A stretch of DNA of 9,008 bases from JACRPZ01 sp040758255 (GTDB lineage: Bacteria; Nitrospirota; Thermodesulfovibrionia; UBA6902). A model generated the notes under the pieces. It ran no database searches, had not been told where the DNA came from, and was given only the letters and a program-made list of their open reading frames with translations. The position numbers and the translations under genes were made by a program. Below are positions 1-5,810 of the stretch, one piece after another. The stretch's first letter is position 1, and each line of letters begins with the position of its first letter. The stretch is taken from NCBI GenBank assembly GCA_040758255.1, contig JBFLVX010000101.1, forward strand, positions 1-9,008, in the 5' to 3' direction.

Positions 1-1
1 T

Positions 2-1114
2 GAAGAGACATCGCGGATAAAAGCGGAGACATATGGTTTTAGTGTAGTAAATTATGAAAGCGGGGATCGGTCAGCTGAGATCACCGTGAAGTTGCCGGAC
101 AGATTTAAACCTATCAGTACTATCACGCTTCATACCGCGGCCCGGGATTTTAACAAAAACATAGCGTTACATGGCAGTCATGATATGAAGAACTGGAGTT
201 TTCTGGCTGAAGATAATATATATGATTTCTCATCTCAGGTTAATCTTAGAAAGACGGAGATTAAGTTCAGGCCATCGAACCACAGGTATTATCAGATCAC
301 GATGACAGAGAAACAGACGGAAGGGCAGACTAAGGAAAATATCAACCTTTTATACAAAGATCTCCAGTTCAGCGTAAATAATGTAAGAGGAAATCAGATA
401 AGAATAGATGAAATTCTGGGAAAAACTTCGCAAGAAGAGGATGATGTTGATGTTTATGATGAGATCGAATTTTCAAGGTTTTCCGAATATAAGGAAAATG
501 ATGATGAGACGATGGTCACTCTTGCTACGGGCCTGCCGTTCAGACGAATCATTTTTAATATATCGAATCATTATTATTATCGAGATGTAGAAGTCTATGG
601 AAGTGATTCAGGGAAAAGTGATTCATACAGGTATCTTATGAAGGATTCAATATACCGTTTTCCTATTGCCGGGGATAAAGAAGCAAAGGATTATATCTAC
701 TGCCAATCGTACAAATACAAATTCTACAGGCTTGTTATAAAAAACAAGGACAATCCGCATCTTCAATTGAAAAGCATAAAGCTTGAATGGCTGCGGAAAA
801 ATCTTTTTTTTATTGCATTGCATGAAGCACAGCCATACACTTTGGTTGTTGGCGGGTCTTCGCTTGCCGCACCGGAATATGAGTTATCAAAATTTTTAAA
901 TCAGAGCAACTGGCATACCCAGCCATTTAAGAGATTACAGGTTGCGCACCTTAGAAGCAATCAGGATTACAGGCCGGCTCAATTGAAAAACAGAAAGAAT
1001 ATCGAAAAAAATATCCTGACCGGGATTGTTGTTGTCATTGTTATTGTTGTAAGTTATTGGCTTTATTCATTGCTGAAAAGAACATCCATTTCACGAAATC
1101 GCCGGGAAGAATGA
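2..1114 (+). CDS. DUF3999-like membrane-anchored extracytoplasmic protein (3' part)
   Basis: The frame is open through the left edge from base 2, so this is the C-terminal 370 residues of a longer protein. The GTG at 86 is internal and has no ribosome binding site. Two similar beta-rich modules are visible. Each has a hydrophobic strand ending in a 'GS' turn, then a stretch ending 'D-x-IY-x-F', then an aromatic strand ('HRYYQIT' in the first, 'KFYRLVI' in the second). They are separated by a very acidic segment at about residues 143-170. After them come 'FIALHEAQPYTLVVG' and one hydrophobic helix at about 337-357, followed by a short basic tail, consistent with a C-terminal membrane anchor with the body outside the cytoplasm. 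This arrangement recalls DUF3999 proteins, whose function is unknown; the family call comes from recognition of the pattern, not a search. The gene is clearly more AT-rich than those at the right end. It meets the permease gene tail to tail with only 26 nt between, and I see no terminator there. Confidence 0.55.
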   Translation, partial: EETSRIKAETYGFSVVNYESGDRSAEITVKLPDRFKPISTITLHTAARDFNKNIALHGSHDMKNWSFLAEDNIYDFSSQVNLRKTEIKFRPSNHRYYQITMTEKQTEGQTKENINLLYKDLQFSVNNVRGNQIRIDEILGKTSQEEDDVDVYDEIEFSRFSEYKENDDETMVTLATGLPFRRIIFNISNHYYYRDVEVYGSDSGKSDSYRYLMKDSIYRFPIAGDKEAKDYIYCQSYKYKFYRLVIKNKDNPHLQLKSIKLEWLRKNLFFIALHEAQPYTLVVGGSSLAAPEYELSKFLNQSNWHTQPFKRLQVAHLRSNQDYRPAQLKNRKNIEKNILTGIVVVIVIVVSYWLYSLLKRTSISRNRREE

Positions 1115-1140
1115 CGAAGAATTAACTAAACCCGCGGACA

Positions 1141-1668
1141 CTACAATCCCTTCTTCTCCAACCAGTAAAAGAGTCCCAGTCCCCCGATAATAAATATAAT
1201 GATCACAAACCAATCGTTGATCCCCAATATCTGTGGAATAGTGATGGAACCTTCTCTGCCCCATGTCAAGATCGTATTGCTGATTGTGGGGAATATCTCT
1301 GCAAACAACGCGGCTCCCACCAGCATCCCGAGCATGCCCCAGAATGCGTCAGTCCTGCCTTCCCCAAGCGCGCCAAGTGAAGTCCCGGGGCAGTATCCGA
1401 GGAATCCCCATCCAACGCCAAAAATGAGTCCGCCTATAATATTCGCGCCGAGGTTTGTTGGCAGGATGGCAGGTTTTGCAATGTCTGCAGAAAAAAGTAT
1501 CTCGACCCCGACCATGCCAACCAGAATTGCAGAAAACATGAACTTTACTATAGTCATATCCATTAAACGGAGCGCCCCCATCTGTTTATCGAAACGCACA
1601 ACACGACCTTTTTGCAGAAAGAACCCGAACAAGATGCCTGTAATAAGTCCATTTATGAGGATATTCAT
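1141..1668 (-). CDS. YeeE/YedE-family permease, second half-size subunit
   Basis: An integral membrane protein of 175 residues with about four to five hydrophobic helices. The signature 'GYCPGTSLGALGEGR' (residues 91-105, Cys93) marks the YeeE/YedE family (PF04143), whose full-length members carry thiosulfate or related sulfur species through the inner membrane using conserved cysteines. Full-length members are about twice this size, so this is one of two half proteins, the arrangement known as PmpA/PmpB-like in other bacteria. The ATG at 1668 overlaps the stop of the upstream partner by four bases (ATGA), with a weak AAAGG-like ribosome binding site inside the partner's last codons. Translational coupling is therefore likely. 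The substrate cannot be read from sequence; a sulfur compound is inferred from the family. Confidence 0.85.
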   Translation of the reverse strand: MNILINGLITGILFGFFLQKGRVVRFDKQMGALRLMDMTIVKFMFSAILVGMVGVEILFSADIAKPAILPTNLGANIIGGLIFGVGWGFLGYCPGTSLGALGEGRTDAFWGMLGMLVGAALFAEIFPTISNTILTWGREGSITIPQILGINDWFVIIIFIIGGLGLFYWLEKKGL

Positions 1669-2189
1669 TTGCCTTTAAATCCGCCGTATAAAATTTGAGC
1701 AACTATAATACCGCCTGCAAAAAAACATATTAAAACAACAAGGCCGCTCACTGCCAACTGGACCAATGCCCCTAATCCGTAGCCGCTCGGACAGCCGCCT
1801 GCCAGTCTTGCGCCGAACATCAATACGATACCGCTAAAGAAGGCAACGATTCCTCTCTTGACAGGGTTTGTGCCAAAACGTTCTGCCCACATGTTTGGAA
1901 CCGCCTGCATCCGAAAACTTCCGGATGTCACAGATGAAATAAAAGAACCTATCAATATACCTAATACCATCATCATCTGCCAGTCCACTACAGGGACAAA
2001 ACGGCTGAAATATTCCAAACTCGCCAGGTGTTCTGATGAAAAATATTTTTCTATATACCCAGTAACGCGCACGAAGCACGTAGAAGAACCAAAGTATTGC
2101 TTAGAGATCCATGCCGAGAGGATGATCACCAAACCGGTCAATCCTCCGGCAAGATATGGACTCCAACTTTTATTTTCTGTACTTCGCAT
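1665..2189 (-). CDS. YeeE/YedE-family permease, first half-size subunit
   Basis: A 174-residue membrane protein, first gene of the two-gene permease operon. Counted from the ATG at 2189, helices are visible near residues 13-30, 70-90, 113-132 and 140-165. The sequence 'STCFVRVTG' (Cys38) and the pore signature 'GGCPSGYGLGAL' (Cys133) are typical of the other half of the YeeE/YedE fold; a further Cys lies at 155. The two subunits together supply the paired 'GxCPxG/T' motifs that a full-length YeeE-type transporter holds in one chain, so they probably act as a heteromer in the inner membrane. The start is uncertain: an in-frame TTG lies two codons upstream at 2195, and neither codon has a clear Shine-Dalgarno sequence. 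ATG is chosen as the commoner codon. A near-consensus promoter lies about 40-70 bp upstream. Confidence 0.83.
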   Translation of the reverse strand: MRSTENKSWSPYLAGGLTGLVIILSAWISKQYFGSSTCFVRVTGYIEKYFSSEHLASLEYFSRFVPVVDWQMMMVLGILIGSFISSVTSGSFRMQAVPNMWAERFGTNPVKRGIVAFFSGIVLMFGARLAGGCPSGYGLGALVQLAVSGLVVLICFFAGGIIVAQILYGGFKGK

Positions 2190-2230
2190 TTTCAATATTA
2201 TTTTTGCAGGATAGTTGCTGCCGTAATTAA

Positions 2231-2259
2231 ATTGTATTGGTTAATTGCTTTGTTGTCAA
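2231..2259 (-). promoter_or_regulatory. Sigma70-type promoter for the permease pair
   Basis: On the minus strand a perfect TTGACA (2259-2254) is followed after exactly 17 bp by TACAAT (2236-2231), one mismatch from the consensus -10. Transcription would start near 2224, about 35 nt before the ATG at 2189. The site lies in the roughly 90-bp gap after the PflX-like gene, so the permease genes can be transcribed separately from the operon upstream of them. Confidence 0.75.
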
Positions 2260-2284
2260 TAAGATGCGTAGTGCGCGACGGCGT

Positions 2285-3214
2285 TTACCTGATACGAAAG
2301 AAGTGATCCCGTTTATCAAGCCTTGCAATGCCTTCCTCCATTGCCGCTCTTAAAGCATCCTCATATTCATCCTGCGTTATGCCGCGATTAAGAGGCGGAT
2401 ATTTATCGGCATTTCCGCATGGCCGGTATTGGTCCATTATATTCACATATGTATCGGCTGAGATTTCTTTAACTATAAAACGCATGATCTCCCTTGTTTC
2501 TGCGACTCCTCCCGGCATCACAAGATGGCGCAAAATAATTCCCCTCAACGCAATGCCATTTTCATCCATAACCAGATCACCGGCCTGACGATGCATCTCT
2601 CTTATCGCCTCTCTCGCCTTCTCAGGATAATCAGGAGCCTTCAGATATTTGCGTGCCATTGCAGGGTCCCAGAATTTAAAATCAGGCATATAGATATCAA
2701 AAATGCCTTCCAAAAGTTTCAGGCTTTCAACAGAATCGTAGCCCCCGGTATTGTATACGAGCGGCACATGTAAGCCGCCCTCGATAGCATATGGCAAGGC
2801 ATCCAGAATCTGTAGGATCACATGGGACGGGGTAACAAAATTGATGTTATGGCATCCCTCACTTTGAAGATCAAGCATCATGCGCGCCAGCTCCTTTGAG
2901 CTTGCTTCTCGCCCGATACCCAGATGACTGATCTCCCAGTTCTGACAGAAGACACAGAGAAGATTGCAGCCTGTTATAAAAATAGTCCCCGACCCTCGAG
3001 TTCCTACAAGCGGAGACTCTTCTCCAAAATGAGGATTGTAGCTTGATACTATAGCTGACTTGCCGGTATGACAGACGCCTTTTTCATCCTTCAGCCTGTT
3101 CACTCTGCAATCCCTCGGGCAGAGCCGGCAGCTTTCCAGTATGTTGTATGCCTTCTCTATGCTTTCGGAGAGCTTCCCGGTCTTGTGGGCTTTTATGTAA
3201 GACGGCTCAAACAA
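2285..3214 (-). CDS. PflX-type radical SAM protein (COG1313)
   Basis: A 309-residue radical SAM protein similar to pyruvate formate-lyase activating enzymes but of the separate PflX/COG1313 type. The catalytic cluster motif CxxxCxxC is 'CNLLCVFC' (Cys83, 87, 90), which would bind a 4Fe-4S cluster and cleave S-adenosylmethionine. The N-terminus carries a second set of cysteines (29, 32, 36, 48) in 'CRLCPRDCRVNR', able to bind another metal or Fe-S centre. Other family hallmarks are 'PHFGEESPLVG', 'GSGTIFITGCN', 'NINFVTPSH', 'VYNTGGYD', 'IYMPDFKFWD' and a C-terminal 'MDQYRP'. Length is normal for the family and the product should be cytoplasmic. The physiological substrate of this group is not established. 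The start is a TTG at 3214 behind a GGGGAG-type ribosome binding site. The gene begins 25 nt after the glycosyltransferase stop, so the two are probably co-transcribed. Confidence 0.88.
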   Translation of the reverse strand: MFEPSYIKAHKTGKLSESIEKAYNILESCRLCPRDCRVNRLKDEKGVCHTGKSAIVSSYNPHFGEESPLVGTRGSGTIFITGCNLLCVFCQNWEISHLGIGREASSKELARMMLDLQSEGCHNINFVTPSHVILQILDALPYAIEGGLHVPLVYNTGGYDSVESLKLLEGIFDIYMPDFKFWDPAMARKYLKAPDYPEKAREAIREMHRQAGDLVMDENGIALRGIILRHLVMPGGVAETREIMRFIVKEISADTYVNIMDQYRPCGNADKYPPLNRGITQDEYEDALRAAMEEGIARLDKRDHFFRIR

Positions 3215-3239
3215 TATCTCCCCTACTTTTTATCCAAAA

Positions 3240-4526
3240 TCATTTATTCAGATTACTGAACGGCCTTTCAATCAGATCCACAGCCTTCCCAACTCCGTCC
3301 TCATTTCTCATTGCCCTGCTGATCTCCTGAGCCCTTTCTTTCATCGAGAGCGAAAGAAGAACGCGGCGTATCGCGTTAGCGAGTCTCTTTGCCGTCAATG
3401 ACCTGCGGTTGATGAGTTTCGGCGCGATGCCCAAACGCGTTAATTCGCTTCCCCAAATCTGCTGCTCAACTATATGCGCAACGACAACAGAGGGAGAGCC
3501 TGCCAAAGTCGCCGACTGTGTTGTTCCGGCGCCTCCGTGATGGACAACTGCTTCACAATAAGGAAATATGCGGTTGTGAGGTGTCTCTTTAATATAATAG
3601 ACATCCTGCCGTTGCGGGAGGTGTGACAGATCATCCAGAGATGTCTGTATGATAGCCCTGCATCCGGCAAGCGCTGCCGCATCATACATTAAATTGACAA
3701 CCTCTTCCTGCCCTTCCGGGATCGGCGGCATCAAACTGCCGAAGGTCATATATACGGGCGGCTCACCGGTTTCGATAAATCGTTTCAGGTCATCAGGCAT
3801 ATGCCAATCCTCTGCTGATTCAGGTATATTAAAAAAGCCGCATACCTGATTATGCGCTTTCCAGTCTTTTTGTGTCCGGCAGAAATGCGGGCTCACAGCG
3901 ATAAGGTTCAGTAATTTCGACTCCCAGAAATCGCACCCGATCTTTCTAACGGGCGGCAATCCTTTGCTCATCAGGAATGCGTTCACCTGCGGCTTGATCC
4001 CCCGGTTTATCATCGCATCAACTATCTTCCACCATAGGAGGTTAATCCATGTCCCAAGATTTGGGAGTCCCACAGGAGGCGCGTAGCGTGAAGGCAAGAA
4101 GCCGTGATTTAAAGCAACCGTAATATAAGGCCTGCCTGTCTTCTCAACAGCGGCTCGAAGCGGATAAACAATAAAGTGCCCAATTACTATTTCGTTCTCC
4201 TCACATAACCTTACGGATGCGTCATACATGTCCCCGACAGCCGGTTCAAAAAAATCATCCAGAATGATAGAGAGCTGCTTTACAGGATTTCTTTCCTTCA
4301 GAATGCAGTGTATCAGTCTATCGATTATTTCAGGGGTAATTTCAAATTTATCATATGCCCTGAATATCCTGAAATTCAGCTGGCCGGCCAACGAAGAATA
4401 ATCCTTGTTGTCAACACCGGTAAAGGCAAGCGTTACGTCATGTCCTGCCGCGCTTAAACCTCCTGCCAACGCTATAAAAGGGCGAACGTCGCCGTTGCTT
4501 CCCCATGTCTGTATGCCGATCTTCAT
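3240..4526 (-). CDS. GT1-family glycosyltransferase (sterol glucosyltransferase-like)
   Basis: A 428-residue two-domain GT-B glycosyltransferase of the GT1/UDP-glycosyltransferase type. The N-terminus 'MKIGIQTWGSNGDVRPF' with a glycine-rich first loop and 'LAGGLSAAGHDVTLAF' is typical of MurG/UGT-like acceptor domains. The C-terminal nucleotide-sugar domain contains 'VYMTFGSL' (258-265), the donor-binding 'VVHHGGAGTT' (327-336) and 'EQQIWGSEL' (354-362), where the usual D/E-Q pair contacts the sugar. The overall pattern is closest to bacterial relatives of sterol 3-beta-glucosyltransferases and macrolide glycosyltransferases, which move a sugar from a UDP- or TDP-donor to a lipid or small hydrophobic acceptor. 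The acceptor cannot be deduced here. No signal peptide or clear membrane helix is visible, so it is probably cytoplasmic or peripheral to the inner membrane. ATG at 4526 follows an A/G-rich AGAAGAAA stretch. It is first in the operon with the PflX-like gene. Confidence 0.85.
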   Translation of the reverse strand: MKIGIQTWGSNGDVRPFIALAGGLSAAGHDVTLAFTGVDNKDYSSLAGQLNFRIFRAYDKFEITPEIIDRLIHCILKERNPVKQLSIILDDFFEPAVGDMYDASVRLCEENEIVIGHFIVYPLRAAVEKTGRPYITVALNHGFLPSRYAPPVGLPNLGTWINLLWWKIVDAMINRGIKPQVNAFLMSKGLPPVRKIGCDFWESKLLNLIAVSPHFCRTQKDWKAHNQVCGFFNIPESAEDWHMPDDLKRFIETGEPPVYMTFGSLMPPIPEGQEEVVNLMYDAAALAGCRAIIQTSLDDLSHLPQRQDVYYIKETPHNRIFPYCEAVVHHGGAGTTQSATLAGSPSVVVAHIVEQQIWGSELTRLGIAPKLINRRSLTAKRLANAIRRVLLSLSMKERAQEISRAMRNEDGVGKAVDLIERPFSNLNK

Positions 4527-4563
4527 TTTCTTCTATTAGCAATACGTTAACGCCTTTTCAGAG

Positions 4564-4572
4564 ATTATATCA
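4564..4572 (-). promoter_or_regulatory. Extended -10 promoter for the glycosyltransferase operon
   Basis: On the minus strand the sequence TGATATAAT (4572-4564) is a perfect extended -10 element (TGnTATAAT). No good -35 hexamer lies at the right distance; only CCTTGC- or CTTGCC-like bases are present, which is tolerable for an extended -10 promoter. The start point would be near 4557, giving a leader of about 31 nt before the ATG at 4526. Confidence 0.6.
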
Positions 4573-4627
4573 AAAAAATAATGGGGCAAGGCTGAAGTAA
4601 AAAATAGATGCAAAGGGCCGAAAAAAG

Positions 4628-4636
4628 TGGTATGCT
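4628..4636 (+). promoter_or_regulatory. Possible promoter for the DUF362 gene
   Basis: TGGTATGCT on the plus strand resembles an extended -10 (TGn followed by TATGCT, four of six bases). No convincing -35 is present. It lies about 25 bp before the ATG at 4660, leaving a very short leader. This is the best candidate in the 133-bp divergent intergenic region, but it is weak. Confidence 0.25.
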
Positions 4637-4659
4637 GAATAATTATAAGCGGATAGTCA

Positions 4660-5640
4660 ATGAACCGTCGGGAATTCATATTTGCATTGACAGGGGTTGC
4701 CCTGTCAGGAAGCGCGTTTGCCAAGGAGAATCCATTGCCGCAATCTACTGATATCCAAAGAGCAAAGGTCTCTCTTGTAAAGGCCACGGACAGAGCTTCC
4801 GGCATTCAGAAGGCAATAAGCATCCTTGGTGTAAACCCTGTAAAGGGGAAGGATGTACTGCTTAAGCCGAATTTTAACAGTGCAGACACCTTCCCCGGCT
4901 CCACGCATAACGATACTCTTATCAATTTAATATTACACCTGAAGGAGATGGGTGCAAAGAGCATCACGATCGGTGAGAGGAGCGGCCCGCCTGACACATC
5001 AGATGTCCTTAAGGAAAAAGGCATCTACGACATTTGCAAGAAACTTGCCGTAAAACTTATAAACTTCGAAGACCTTCCGCCTAATGACTGGGTAAAGATA
5101 AAACCAGAGGAGAGCCACTGGAAGGATGGGTTTTATGTCGCCAGGCCGGTCATTGATTCAGAATGTATTGTTACAACCTGCTGTCTGAAGACCCACGGTT
5201 ACGGTGGTGTCTTCACCATATCTCTTAAACTCTCTGTCGGCATCACCAGCAAGCAGAACATGTCAGAGCTTCACTCCTCAAAAAACATGAGAAAGATGAT
5301 AGCAGAGATAAATCAGGCCTATAAACCATCTCTCATATTATTGGATGCAACAGAGGCATTTGTTGACGGAGGGCCTGCGACAGGAACTAAGAAGAAGGCT
5401 GATGTCATATTAGCCGGAGCCGACAGGATAGCGGTAGACGCTGTCGGGTTATCCATCCTGAAAGAGCTCGGCAGCAATAAAGCTATTATGGGAAGGAAGA
5501 TATTTGAGCAGGAACAGATTGCAAGGGCGGTTGAACTCGGCCTCGGGGTAACACGGCCGGAGGATATTGAGATAGTAACCGGTGATAAAACAAGCAAAGA
5601 GTATACAGGGAGGTTGAAGGAGATATTAGCGGAGGGCTGA
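4660..5640 (+). CDS. DUF362 protein with Tat-like signal peptide
   Basis: A 326-residue protein of the DUF362 family (PF04015), whose biochemical role is unsettled. The N-terminus 'MNRREFIFALTGVALSGSAFA' has a twin arginine followed by a hydrophobic stretch and an AFA cleavage-like site (residues 19-21), which suggests Tat-dependent export to the periplasm. Family features follow: 'DVLLKPNFNSAD' (65-76), 'GAKSITIGERSG' (98-109), 'CLKTHGYGG' (175-183) with 'SLKLSVG' (188-194), 'LILLDATEAFVDGGP' (225-239) and 'VILAGADRIAVDAVG' (249-263). Many DUF362 proteins carry a C-terminal ferredoxin domain; this one does not, although it has an adjacent Cys pair at 174-175. It starts at ATG 4660 with a GGA-like site seven bases upstream, and is divergent from the glycosyltransferase operon. 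Some exported DUF362 proteins occur with redox enzymes, but no such partner is visible here. Confidence 0.85.
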   Translation: MNRREFIFALTGVALSGSAFAKENPLPQSTDIQRAKVSLVKATDRASGIQKAISILGVNPVKGKDVLLKPNFNSADTFPGSTHNDTLINLILHLKEMGAKSITIGERSGPPDTSDVLKEKGIYDICKKLAVKLINFEDLPPNDWVKIKPEESHWKDGFYVARPVIDSECIVTTCCLKTHGYGGVFTISLKLSVGITSKQNMSELHSSKNMRKMIAEINQAYKPSLILLDATEAFVDGGPATGTKKKADVILAGADRIAVDAVGLSILKELGSNKAIMGRKIFEQEQIARAVELGLGVTRPEDIEIVTGDKTSKEYTGRLKEILAEG

Positions 5641-5666
5641 CATAATTTTTTGCGTTTTCTATGTCA
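5638..5666 (+). repeat. Perfect 7-bp inverted repeat overlapping the DUF362 stop codon
   Basis: TGACATA (5638-5644, beginning with the TGA stop) is exactly complementary to TATGTCA (5660-5666), with a T-rich 15-nt loop. It is not followed by a T-tract, so it does not meet the usual form of an intrinsic terminator. It could be an mRNA 3' stem or chance. Confidence 0.3.
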
Positions 5667-5762
5667 TGCTGGAAAGATCAAGGGGAAAATGTATTAGAAA
5701 TGTTATTATATAAGAAATGAAGCAAAGTGATTGCAGCGTACATTTATCCCACCGTGATATGC

Positions 5763-5803
5763 CCTCCAATCGTTGTTTTTCATTTAATTAACCGTTGGAG
5801 GAG
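5763..5803 (+). promoter_or_regulatory. Leader hairpin that sequesters the ribosome binding site
   Basis: The Shine-Dalgarno sequence GGAGGAG (5797-5803), seven bases before the ATG at 5811, is preceded by a complementary CCTCCAA at 5763-5769. Seven perfect pairs form (5763-5769 with 5795-5801). The stem continues inward through a T-G wobble, a C-C mismatch, three Watson-Crick pairs (5772-5774 with 5790-5792), a G-T wobble, a T-T mismatch and two more pairs, closing a seven-base loop at 5779-5785. In total, 14 of 16 stem positions can pair. In the mRNA this would hide most of the ribosome binding site, suggesting translational control. An operator dyad at DNA level is an alternative. No B12 box or other cobalamin riboswitch feature is evident in the 170-nt leader, and no strong promoter was found in it. 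Confidence 0.5.
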
Positions 5804-5810
5804 TTTGTTT

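Noticed and set aside
1199..1678. 159-codon plus-strand open frame opposite the permease subunit
   Set aside because: It is a shadow of a clearly recognisable YeeE/YedE coding sequence and encodes a proline/serine-rich chain without recognisable motifs.
5731..5760. Possible promoter TTGCAG-N18-TGATAT before the radical SAM gene
   Set aside because: Both hexamers are poor and the spacing is long; too weak to annotate.
5727..5810. Upstream GTG start extending the B12 radical SAM protein by 28 residues
   Set aside because: No ribosome binding site precedes it, the added residues do not resemble the family N-terminus, and the ATG at 5811 has an excellent GGAGGAG at seven bases and starts with the typical 'MKVLLVYP'.
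5641..5810. Cobalamin riboswitch in the leader of the B12 radical SAM gene
   Set aside because: No B12-box-like sequence or multi-helix architecture was seen; the leader is short and its only clear structure is the Shine-Dalgarno hairpin.
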